Below are positions 24,292 to 36,700 of a stretch of DNA of 64,000 nt, piece by piece. Source of the DNA: Cinclus cinclus (taxonomy: Eukaryota > Chordata > Aves > Passeriformes > Cinclidae); the NCBI RefSeq assembly GCF_963662255.1, contig NC_085055.1, positions 8,409,602-8,473,601 on the forward strand. Direction: 5' to 3'. The translations under genes and the position numbers were made by a program. Position 1 is the stretch's first letter; each line of letters opens with the position of its first letter. The notes under the pieces were generated by a model. It worked only from the letters and a program-made list of their open reading frames with translations. It made no database searches and was not told the origin of the DNA.

Positions 24292-27200
24292 CTTGGATTT
24301 ATGTGTTTGACCATGAAGGGTTTTTTACTTTTTTTTTTTTGAGAAACTTTCAGAAATACAGTGAATAATCATCCTTAATTGTCTCATTTCATTAATCTTC
24401 ATTTAAAAAAAACCACTTAGCATGTCTGTTGTCTAAGAAATCATGTTTTAAAAAGAACTGAACTGAAGCAGTAGATTTTGTTCATAGTTCAGGACACATT
24501 TAACAGTTCTCTGGTAATAGATAAGCTAAACAGAGCATCTTACAATATTAGAACCAGGGGCACCTAACATCATCATGAGTAAGTTTAAAATGGTTAAAAA
24601 TAGTTGTGGAACTTATTGCCACAGAACGGTCTGGATGTAGATACTGTCACTGGGGCAGAAATTGCTTAGAAAATCCATGGGCAGCAGGTCCTTACCTGGA
24701 TACTAGTAGGACTCAGCACAAGAGTACGCTTTAAGGTCCCTGGTGCAATGATTCTGGACACTGGAAAAGTACAAGGGGAATGGTTTGCAGTGAGGGGCAG
24801 GTCATAAGCTTCTTCTAAACACAATTGTCTTTTGCCACTGGGAGAGATGGATACTGGGCTGGATGTACAGCTGTTGTGATGAAATAGGGATTTCTTTTGG
24901 TTTGGTTTTATAATGTTTCATTATAATTACTCAGAATCTCTTCCAGAAGATGGGGAAAAAAAGCCAGTAAAATAAATGTTGTGTAAATAATCAAAGACAT
25001 TTGAAATATATCTCATCAGCTAAAAAAAAAATCCCATTATTGCTGTGTTCCAAATTTCACCCCAATTCATTTATTACAATACTGGTTAATTTTTTCAAAT
25101 GGGCAGTGATACTGAAGAAAGGCATTAGATTAGGTGATTTATAGCATAATTCCCTCAGCCGTCTGTTGTTTGCAGATTGTTCTTTTTTTCCTGTTCTATT
25201 TGGGGTTGTTCATTGTGACACTCATCATTTTTTGACCATAGCTTATGTATATTTTATGTATTAAATTGAAACAGTATGAATAAACAGTGGAAAATGTGCA
25301 ATTCCTGCAAAACTGACTGTGGACATAATGTAAGATTCTGTTCCCACTCTAGAGAGTTTTGTCCTTGATTTCTTTGGAAAAGAAAGATTGGACTCTATTC
25401 TTAAAGTGCAGCATTGACAAGAACTCCAGGCACAGTAAGAGTAGTTAATTAAATACGGGTTGTACTTAAGTCAGGATAATGTATTTTTATCACTTCTCCT
25501 TCAGTTTGGTATCTTTTTAAAAACTTACTTTGTTTTTATATTTATTACTTTTAAGTTTTGTGTGTTGCTTTAATGAAGCTGTCTCTGTAAACAGATTGCT
25601 GGAAGGAATAGAAATATTTATCCAAACATGGCATTTCTCTTGCTTAGTGTATCAAAACCTCATTTATGACTTTTACCAAGGCTTGACTTGCAACAGTTAG
25701 AGGTGATCCACATCCAAACTTTAAGGGTATGGTAATAAGCATCCGTTCTAAACCTCTCCAGAGCACTGGGAGAACACATCAAAAAGAGGCTTATCTTCCC
25801 TGCTTAAAAAACAGTGTATGAAATGTGTAATAAATATAACTTTAAACTGGAGGGATAGAGAAAGGAGAGCTGACACATAAAGGAGATGATATGCAATAAC
25901 CAATTCCTCCTTTCCTGAAGTACAGCTTTAACTATTTACAGACATCCCTGGTTTCTTGGGAGCACAGCTGCTATGAGCAGACTGTTCTCTGCTTCATGCC
26001 CAGGCTGGTGTCACCACAAGGCACAGCTTGGCCACGGTTGTGCAGGCAGCAAGGCCTTTCCCATCTCATACTGAGCTGCTCTGCAGCCACTCCTGTTCCT
26101 GGTCTCAAGCCAGAGCCCAGCTAACACAGACACGTGTGGCTCCAGTTGCTTAGAGGTGAATTCTGGGCCACCTTCTCTTTTTTTCAGTCTGAAATTCCCC
26201 AGAGCTTCAGACGTTATTGGTCTTGATGCAAAAAATCAAAAAAGATTTGTAGTTCTTGGGGTGGCTCTGCACATAACAGGAAAGTCCCCAAGTAAGATGG
26301 GAAAAATGTACATGTGAAATGTCTTATTTTTATCTGCTGAGTGTAAACAGGATGCCCCCAATACAAATGCAATGTTAGGCAAATTTGCTTTGGTTATGGT
26401 TTTCAGAGCAGCAGCTCCAGCTCCAGCTTCCCCTCTCTTCCTGCAGCTTATTTTCCTTACCAGTCACCTGTTTTTTATCAAATTTGTGGAAGTTTCATCA
26501 CCTTGTCTATCAAATTTCATTCCAAGAGACCTTAAGTTCAAAAGCTGTTTGGAGGGGACAAACTGTCAAGTGAGCTAGTTGACAATGTCGTTACAGAAGT
26601 CTTGTTGCTTAGGAGGCCTCATGGACTAATGCAGGGAATAAAAGGGTGTCAGTATTCCTTGTCTTGTCCTCAGTGTCTTTAGCTGCAAATTGCTTTTTTA
26701 GAAAAAAACCAAACAGTTTAATTGTAAATGATGACTGTAAGGATACGTTGAAAGACTGACCCTTTTGCAGAGGGGCTTGAGATGCTGGGGAAAAGGTGAG
26801 GTTAAGAATTTGATGTTAAGAGTGGAGTCAGAGGGAGTTCTACATCTCAGATGCAGAAGAAAATGCTTAACTATGAAATGTGTGCAATAGTAGGTTCGGA
26901 AGTCACACAAATAGAATTTATATTTAGTTTATTTTATAAAAACATTGTTTTTAAAACCCATCATAAGAATTTGGATGTCTGGGTCTTGCTTTTTAAAATC
27001 TTCTCTTTCCTTTGAATATTCCTATTTTTGCATTCATGGTCCCTCACCTATATTCTGAGGTAAAGCTTGAGAATATCAGATAAAAATGTCAACTGTCCTG
27101 GAGGTCATTGACCATCATTTATCTGTGCCCGAATAAAAAACATTCATGTGAAATTGGAATGTTTGTTCAAATAAACATCAGACCACATTTCAGCTGGACA

Positions 27201-29860
27201 TTGCCTAGATAACAAGTTATTAATGGATATTATAAGATCAGTAAGTGTTGAAAAACTGTTAAACAAAATTGAAAAGTGAATTGGGAATTGTCTGCCCAAA
27301 TCCATCTGCTTCTCATCTCCAGTACTGGGCGAAGGAATTCTTTGTGTCACTGGCCTGTCTTCTGCTGGACAAGGACAGGCAGCACGTAACAGTTCAGAGT
27401 CCTGGGAAGAGGTGAGGAGCACTTAGGGTGTAACTGGAGGGACACGGGGTGTGTTACTGCCCAGCTTTGCTCACATTGGCTGGAAGCTGAGATCAGGCCA
27501 GAAGATGGAGAGGTTCAGCACGACCTGGGTATGTTTTTAAGAGGATTTCCTGCAGTCCTGTCTCTGAGAGTCACTGTGTGGAGTCAGGCTGCCCATGTGG
27601 GTGTGCTGGAGGGCGAATGCTGCAGTGCTGGCCCACTGACAGATTGGCATAAAGGTGCTGAATCAGCGGCAGGATTTGAAGTCCTGATGACTAAATGCTA
27701 CCAGCTGTTAATGATATCAATGCCATATGGGAGTGCTGCAGTATCCAGGTATGTCCTGAGGACAAAGGAAACACAGAAACTATACAATCTCAGACTCCTT
27801 CTTGTAATTCAGGAATTTAATCTTGGACATCAGTACCGGGACTCTATTATAGTAAACACTGGTGGGGGCCCAGGTGACACTGAAACTGGGTATGGACTCT
27901 GTGCTGGAGTGGCCGCAGCAAATAGAGGAAATGCTCATGACTCTGCATTGACCACTGGTGCTTTGTTGATCTGTGCTAGAGGTACAGTTACTGCTCAGAT
28001 AAAACACCACTTCTGGTGTTTACTTTTAAATCAGAGAAGTCTTTGAACACAAATCCCAGATCCAAGTTAGGGAAATTACTGAATCAGATGTCGTTTCTGA
28101 GCTTCATCTGCAGAACAGGCTACACAGTATCCAAATGGAATGCTCAGAACTGTGCATCCAGACTTTCCAGTTTCCCTGCTTATGTTCACACTAGCTCCAC
28201 TCCATTTATCTTCACTCACTGTGGCTGTTCAATTTACTGTTGTAAGGAGTCATAGTCAAGAAAAAGAACTGAGTGAAATGAGGTATTCTTGGCTGTGGCT
28301 AGCAGTTAATGAAGCTGATTTCTTCCCCAGTACTCCTTTAGGGAAAGAATCTGGTTGTGTATGTTGATAAAAGTCTCAGTAGTGTCATTAAACTGATGGA
28401 GCCACAGTGAGAATAGAATCAACATGCAAACAGTTAATAAAAGGGCTGTGCAGCAGTGAGAAATGTGGTGATTAACTGAAAAGAGGGACAAACCCAGCAT
28501 TTTGAAAATCCCTGAAGTGTGACAGGCTGTTGCCCCAGTGCTCTGTTCCCTGACTCACTAAAGGCAGCCGTGGGTGCTCTGTGTGAGGGCATGGAGCAGT
28601 GCCTGGGATCCCAGATATGGGGATATGGCAGATCAGCAGTTCTTGTCCAGGGAAGGAGAACACACTGGTTGTGTTAGAGAAACCCGAGCTGGCAAAGGTG
28701 AAACTTCCCAAGGGAAAAAGATGCTATAATTCAATGACTTGATAAAAAATGGAATGCTGATGCAGCCTAGAGCTCCTACTGCAATAAGAATTAGCTAGAA
28801 TTTGAATATTATGATTTTTCAAGAACTATCCGATTTTGGACATTTTTCTACTATGAAATGAATGAAACCAAAATACATTGAATTTTCTCATAATGTAGGA
28901 TTGAAAAGGAATTATTTCTGGCTCAGTTGATATGTTTCACACATCAGTTTTTGGCTTATTTTAATCTTTGAAGCAATTAAATTACTTCTTTATATCAAAT
29001 TTGTTTTTGTAAGAGTTTTGCAGACTGAAAATGTGAACATAGTTTCTGTGAATATAATTCCACACAATATTTCAATATTATTTTGATCCCACTAAAAATA
29101 AAATAATACTTCATATTTTATTTATAATGATAAAATAATACATTTTAATCAACTTGCATGATGCTAGGATACTGTGACAAAAATCATAATTTTTTGTTGG
29201 AAGGCTCTTTAAATGGAGAAATTATCCAGGATCTCTAGGGATGATACAATATCTAAAAGCTTCAGAAACAATATTTTATTGATTTTGTTTTGAACAAATG
29301 GTTTTACAGATCTAGTGGCAACTGGAAAAAGGCTTTATGGGCACATACAAACCCCTTAATTATTGCAAATATCAGTGTACTCCTGGCCACAGATGACATT
29401 TCTTTCCTATGTTCACTCTTTTTCTTCTTGTCTTCTCATTTATTTATATTTGTTTTTGTCAGTAAAATTACCACGTCTGACTTTAGTGAAATCGATTTTT
29501 CTTGGCTGCAGGCTGTTGAGCGTCCCTGTGGCTTTTATTATAAAGCAGTTAATACGACCTATCTCAAAAAAGAATTAGGCTGATTTTTTAAATCATTGTT
29601 TTTCCTGCACAGCAGCATCACTAGAGCATAACAATCTCAATAGCCTGGATTTGATTCTTCACCAGCCAGAATTACGATGCAGAGGCTTCACACGTGTGTA
29701 GGCTCTTCCACATGCTTTAAGTGAGGTATGAAGCATTAAAAAAAGAAAAAATAACCTTTCTTGAGATTTTCTATGGAAAATAAAAAAAATAGGCTAAGCT
29801 CTTCACATTGTAATTACAAAGTCTAGTCACAAAATAGCAAAACCTCACTAGCTTTTAATG
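24292..29860. other. HRG-FETUB intergenic spacer, no gene seen
   Basis: About 5.5 kb of mostly AT-rich sequence. The longest open frame (plus strand, 27531-28046) has no recognisable domain, no promoter context and no conserved-looking composition. A minus-strand stretch near 27.95-28.0 kb reads NCT then Cys 13 residues later, like a cystatin exon 5, but nothing around it supports an exon. Confidence 0.4.
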
Positions 29861-30260
29861 CTGCCCGGGGCTGCAGTCTGTTGCCTGTTCATGCCCTGAC
29901 ACACGCTGTGATGCTCCAAGGCCCCGAGGGTGCCCCTGCTCCGGGAGGGTTTGCTGCCGGTGCCGGTGCCAGGCTCAGCACACCGGGGCTGCTCCTTGGT
30001 GACCTTGGGGACAGTGCTGGGGGAGTCCATGGCCAGGGCTGACCCGTCCTGCTTCCCTCAGGAGCTGCTTTAGGCCGAGGCTGCAGCGTTTGGGCCCCTG
30101 CCCGAGCTCCAGCTCCTGCTGCCCGGCCCAGGCTCAGAGCTGCGGCCCCGTGTCCCTCACACCCGTCTGGGCCGTGCCTGACCCTGGCTACCATAACCAC
30201 ACCATAACCACACCATAACCACACCAGCCCCTGAGCGTGCCTTGCTAACTCGCGTTCACG
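29861..30260. other. GC-rich, CpG-containing block between HRG and FETUB
   Basis: A 400-bp block clearly richer in G+C than its AT-rich flanks, with scattered CpGs. It ends in three perfect 11-bp units (ccataaccaca) at 30191-30223. No gene or known element is recognised; it could be a fragment of an unfamiliar repeat or a small CpG island. Confidence 0.4.
30191..30223 (+). repeat. 11-bp tandem repeat, 3 copies
   Basis: Three perfect copies of ccataaccaca directly adjacent. Confidence 0.9.
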
Positions 30261-30685
30261 GCTTGACCTCAGCCCTGCCTCCCTGCCCCTGAACTTAGGG
30301 AGTGGGCTGGCTCCTTCCTATAACCTGACTTCATCCCTGGCTGTGCTCTGCTCTCCCTCAGGCACCACGGGACAGACCCTGGCCCCAGCCTGGTCACACT
30401 CGGCTCCATCTCCCCACCCTTGGGAGCAGCCATCCCCCACTGGGCCCTGACAGATTTTGCTACCGAGGATATTTTTTTCTGATGTCTTTGGGCTCTCCCA
30501 TCCCTGCAAGTTCTTTTATCTTCCACAGTTACCTTTCTTTCATGCTCTGCCCGATGGGGGGAATTTGAGAATTAAAAGCCAAACACTTTGTTGGAAAATG
30601 CCCTAGTTAAATTTCTTTTCCCAATCTGTTATTTTGCTTTCATAAAACTGAGAATGCCAAAGATGAAGCTTGTAATAAGCAATCA

Positions 30686-30691
30686 TTTATT
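30686..30691 (-). terminator. FETUB polyadenylation signal
   Basis: AATAAA on the minus strand about 85 nt after the FETUB stop codon, implying a short 3'UTR. Confidence 0.65.
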
Positions 30692-30773
30692 TGAAGGTGT
30701 TACACAATTTGACAACTGTGTTGCCATTTTGTCTGTTATTTTGTTGCAGATAGTTGAGGTGCTTGGGTGCTGG

Positions 30774-33700
30774 CTAGACTGTGGTAGGATTTCTAGTTAT
30801 CAAAGGATGGAGGATGCCCTCTGGCTGCTTTGCGTTTCCTGGACATGAATCTGATAGAGAAGGTTCTTCAGGAAAAGGGAGAATAACTGGTCCAGTGACT
30901 GGTTTGGTCAAGTCTGGCTTGTTTACTTGAATCTCCTCTCCATCACTACTGTGGGCAGGTCCCACAGCCTTAGGAGGAGCTGGCTTTCTGTCCTTACGCT
31001 CATTTTGACTTTCTCGTAGGCTATGGAAAGTGATGTCCTCATTTGAAGGGGGTAGCATTTTAACCGAGCCCACTGTTTTTTCCAGGTGTGGGGAGAAAGG
31101 ATTGGCATCTGAAGGGGATGCCTGTTGATCCTGGCTGGATTTTCCAGGTGTCTGATTAGCTTCCTGGTTTTCCTCTTCAGTAGCAGGATCCTAAATAAAA
31201 GGGAATAAGCATTATCTGAATTGAAACAATTTCAAATTCCTTCAGATATGAAGATTACTCTTTACACTAAGGATCTCCTGCATCTCTAATCTTCCCAAGA
31301 ACAGCTACAGAACAGAAGCTCAAAGGATAAATGGATGTAACTACTTCTTTGTGCCAGTGGAGATGGGTGCATGAAACTTGGGTAACTAGAGTAATATCCC
31401 CTTGCATTCCCTCTGTGATTTACAATTTCATTGTAAGGCATTCTGAACACATTCTTCAGGATTGCCTCTATACTCACTCTATTGCATTTTTATACACCCA
31501 ACAGTCTCTTTTATCACAAGAGAGGTTTCTTCCTTATCTGGCCTTATCACTTTCTTGAAGCACATGTCTTTGTGAATAAGAGAACTTAAAAATGGCTAGG
31601 CTTTCAAAAGTTCAATACTTGTGTTATAAAGGAGTATTGCCCTTGCAATATTAAGATTAGATTAAGAAATACCTGATGACTGTAGATTTCACAGGATATT
31701 GTGACAAACTGTTCCACCCGACTGTTTACTACAGAGCCTTTGCAGAAACCGATTTTCTGTAAGAAGAAAATGCAAGCATTTTTTCACGTGGAGCCCTGAT
31801 ACTAACGTGCTATCTTGTAAAATAAGTGATTAGGAAAGACTGAATAGTTACAGCTTCTAAGTGTATTTGTAAGGATAAACAGCTTGGGCAAACTTTTATT
31901 TTGGGATTGGCAACCTCACAAAGGCAGGCAGTGTTTTGATAAAGGTCTTGTGCTTGGAAAGGAGGGTTAGGTAACACAATAGCAATATTAAGCTGGCTAC
32001 TTAAGGCTAAACTACAACAGCTTGCTTAAGTTCTCTTGCAGCAGAATATCCCTATGCAGGCAAACTGTGTGTGGAGCATAATATAATTTCCCACACAGAA
32101 CCAAACTCACACCATCCTAGTGAAAGAAACCATGAAAAAAATGCTGTTTCTAGTAGTTGTGTTTGTACTGGGTTGTAGGTGTCATGGCTTGGATCTCACG
32201 TAAGATGGGGCTTGAAATGTTATTTCTTGACAACATGCCTATTTACTCTTCCAGTTTCTCTTACAATTTTTCCTTTAGCTCCTAAATCTTTTCCTTAGCT
32301 AACCTGACTGTAGTATACTCTTCATGCACTGTTTGTAATTTATTGTCTATGTCTGCTTCTTTGGAAGAAATCCTTCAGATTCGTTCAGTGTTGTAAGGCG
32401 ATGGCTACTCCACCTTTTTCTGGATGGTATTTTTTTGTTTTCTTTGCTTATGGACTTCTGGTAAGAATTCAGAACTTTTGCTGAAATGTTTCTCTATTCT
32501 GAAGCAGTCTGTAGAGTTGCAAGACACTATAGAGCTACAATCCAGAAAAAGATGAGTGTGGGTTTTGGTTCCTGTCTGCAAAGAGCCAAGGAGATAAATA
32601 CTAAATATTCACTGAGGAATCATAGTATCTGAAAAACTGGTGCTTATACAAAGAAAAGTACTTACAGCTATTTCTGGTGGAAGTGGCTCACACATCGAGA
32701 TGTCAGTGACTGTGTCACTTTTGGAGCAAGATGTCTCTTGAATTAAAAACTCCACAAAATATGCAGGACCAATGACCCACTGTAAATGAGAGGCCAGAGG
32801 CAATTAGAATTTGTACATGTGTCAGGAAGAATAAAGAATTTTACTGACCTTGAAATATATGAAAAATTCCTGCTAAGTCTGAAAGGAACAGGTCATACTT
32901 GGGACATTACTGTTAGTTGTGTTACAATGAATGTTTTTGGGTTTTTTTGCCAGTGCTGCTTTATTGCCTGGTCATTTTTTACTTCTTATATATGCACAAT
33001 CTTAATAACTCACGGATTGGCATAGTGGAAATGGGTTTATATATTGTGATAAATTAGGATCCATATAGAACTACATACGCAAAGACCCTCTTCAGTGTCT
33101 TGTTGACAATTTCTGGTAGTTTTAATGAACTAGATACTTTTATTATTTCTGAAATTTGGCTTAGAAAATGGAAATTATTAAATAGTATGTAGTAGTAATA
33201 TCTGATAGTTAAGACAAAGAAGAAAAACCACATTGCTATCTACACGTACTGAATTTTAGAGAGACTAGTTAATACCGTGCTAAACAAAGAAGACTTAGCC
33301 ATGAGATCATGAGCTCTCTGTTAGTCTAAGATTAGTTCTAAACCATGCTTAGACTCATTCAGTGAATTACAGATATGTACTGGAAGTATGACTGTGCTTT
33401 ATTAAACACTTTCTATTAGGGAGTTGTGAATTCATGGTGGTGGAAGAAAAAAGAGTTAACAATGAAGCTTTTCTGAACTTTGGAAGCAAGTCTATGTCTT
33501 GACTTTTGCATGAAGCCCTTCTTTTTGTGAGACATAGAATCAGAGTCTTGGATCAAGAAGATCAGGAGTACTCTGAATAGAAGTATTCTTGAGGGCTAAA
33601 ACCAGTCACATGAGCCTTGGCTTACCTGCATTGAAGCTCTTGTGACATTGAGGACAGAGAAGTAATGAGTTTCTTCACTCTCCTCATTGAACTTGGCAAG

Positions 33701-36700
33701 ACTTCGAACAGCAGCCTCCAAGTACTCAGGCTGAGTTGGAGAAGCATCAACTGGGCAGTCAGGACATATTGACCCAATATATCTGCGTGGAACTTTTTAT
33801 TCAAACACAACAGTGTCTTTAGAGAAGGCGTAACCATAAAAGCATGTTGACAGTGTAGGTCACTGTAAATGCATCTCTGCCCCCAACCCTGCCCACTTGT
33901 CCTCCACTCCCCCAGAGTAAGAATATGTGATTTGCACCCCTCAATAATTTTGAATCTTTATGTATTTGCAGACCTATAAAAATGTTGCAGTGGAGGAAGA
34001 CAATGAAGGAAAAATTCAACCTATTGACAGTGGCCTTGCTGGTTTTCCTTGCCTTTCACAAACCCACAAAAATATTTTTTGGTTCAGAGGCTAAAAGCCC
34101 ATATAGAAGCTCTGCTGAGTGTCACAGAGGTTAAAACAGTTATTACTGAACTCTTTTGAGCTGCAGCACCTCCCTGGCCTTATAAGCACTGACTTGAAAA
34201 AATCAGGGCAGCTGAAGCTAATGGAGATACTGCAGTGTCATAATTACATTTAAAATTTAAAGTAATGCTATTTGGCAGAGTTTTTCCAGTTCTTTTATAA
34301 AGTGTATGTTAAAGACATACCTGGCTGTAAAGTGCACTCATAAGTATTCAGATGAGCAATATTTCTTGCCTGATTAATATAGATAATTGCTTTGCATTGA
34401 CCATAAACCTACAACAATATAAACATTTAAAAACAATTAGTATTGTACCCTTTACTGATCATCTAGTACCTAGATAGCAGTGGTTCATTTTCTTCTTGCC
34501 ACCATGGAATTCTTTTCAGGACAAAAGTTTTGTTAATACTCAAATGACAATGAAGCACATTTCTAAGTATCTCATTTAAAAATAAAAGACCAGCTCAACC
34601 CCTGGTGTGATTCTGAACTATACACATCCAGTGCTTGGCTGCTGAGTGGCCTGCCCAGGGCCACTCTTCTGGCAGCTGAGAAGTGCCCAAGTGTCATAGA
34701 GTGCTCCTGGGTCTTTGTCCTGGGCTGGGTCTATGTCTGGAACCCAGAGAGTTTAAAGCCAGAGATAATTCAGAGTGTCTGGATCCAGTAATTTGTCTTC
34801 TGTGTTCCCCCTTTTCCCTATAATCAAAGGGAGAATGGTAGGAAGGACCATAAAACCAAGTTTTGTGGCATGGTAAGATCATCCTTGCACACAAAAAAAC
34901 TCTGATTTTATGGCCAAAAAAACTACTGGCCTGTTACTATCCATTGTGCTTTTATATTTAAGAGTTGAAATTATGTACTCTGAGAGATTCTTAGATATTC
35001 CTACATGTATGCTCAAGGCCTCTGGACATGTATTTCTTGGCTTCTCTGAAGCCATATCAACCATATAGGCTTTGTGCCCTTTTTCTGCTGAAAACACTGT
35101 AGTGAGAAGTGAGCAGAACTATTTTTATTTTTTTCTAGTTTTTCACTGAAAAGTTTGAATTGATTTGCCTCAGAAGCAGTCCAGGACAATTTAATGATAA
35201 CTTTCTCTGTGTTTTTGTTTTTGCTTTTTGTTTGTTTGTTTTTTTTTCTTCTTTTTTTTTTTAATATGAACCTTGTTTCTTGTCATTCTTCATTTTCTCA
35301 GAGTTTTTTTCATTTGTTCAGAACAGTTTGGTCACCTGTAGCAACAGTCTTGGACAACTTTCTGTCTTTGCAGCGTATTGTGCTGAACTTTCCTTTTTCT
35401 CCTATTTCAGTGCAATTATTGCAAAGTTGTCAGAATAAAAGTGGAATTAAACTAAACCAATAATCACATGTTATATAAAAGTGTATTTCTTTTATTCCCT
35501 CCTTGACTGTCTGTCTTTAAAATAAACTGTTACAGGGTTACTATAAAAAGTAAACCATTATTCAAAATAGTGTCCTAGTATGGCTATTTAGATTTGTCTC
35601 TTGATTAGCTCTGGTCAAAAACTTTATTTTAATTTTCACTTTTTAAAATAAATCTTATCAGCCTATAAACTGATTAAAAGGTACAGAGTAAATCTGTGGA
35701 TATTATAAAATGGGCTTTGATTTTTTTCTAAGCTTTGTTGCCCACTAAAAATGCAAGTTGTAAGGATTTTGCAGTCATCAGTAGTACCTGAGTAACTCAT
35801 ATGTGAGATTAAATAGAAACATAAAATCCTTACAGTTGAATGAGCCGGTCTGGTTTTACAGTCCTTCCACAACTTTTTGCTGAGTACATGGCATTCAGTA
35901 TCTACTACATCCAAGACGAGATAGAAGACAGAACCAGTGATCTCCTGAAGAAAAAGAAACAAAAGGGTCACATCCCAATTTTGTATCAAACTAAGTAGGT
36001 GACTCATAAAAAGAAGAGATGGAGAAATGCAAAGCATACAGGTGGGCTGCATAGATATCCTGAAAACTAAACACTCTGTGACAAAAGTGGCAGACCAGCT
36101 GAAATTCAGGTCCTGTTAGAACAAGCTTGGTCATGCAGCTAGCCAGCTTTATATAAAGAATTGTCCTTTGGTCAGTTTTGTTTTTCTGATTCTGGTACCA
36201 ACCATAACCCAAGAATAAAGACTAAACATGCTGCTATTTTCACTGTCCAACTGCATTTCATTATCAGATGTGAAAGGTAGGTTATTTTGCCTGAAATAGG
36301 AATGAGATTATAAATACCACAACTAATAAAAAACAATTAACATGGAACATTCCCAGTAGGCATTAGAAAGAGAAATATCTTATTTCTTAGGGCAGTGTCT
36401 TCTTCAAGAGGATGCTTTGCACTTGCTGTGAAGAGGCAAAGGCTGTGATGATAGAGAAGCTGAAGTATTCTCTCAGCTATCAGGGAGTGCTGTGATAGAC
36501 CTTGCAGAGTCACATGGATGTCTCAGACTCACTTAAAGCTTCAGTCCAGTGCTGGAGTTCTGACCTGTGCTTAAATCCAGAAACCTTTATTCAGTTCACT
36601 GCAGCATAAGGTGCATAAAGCAATTCAGGCTCAACTTTTGGCCAAACATCTTTCCAGTCAAGAAGTACAAGGAAGAACTGAAAGAACAGCTCTGTATATC

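Noticed and set aside
27531..28046. 171-codon plus-strand open frame
   Set aside because: No recognisable domain, signal or splice context. A minus-strand NCT-13-Cys pattern overlaps it but lacks an acceptor, a donor and neighbouring exons, so it was not called a cystatin relic.
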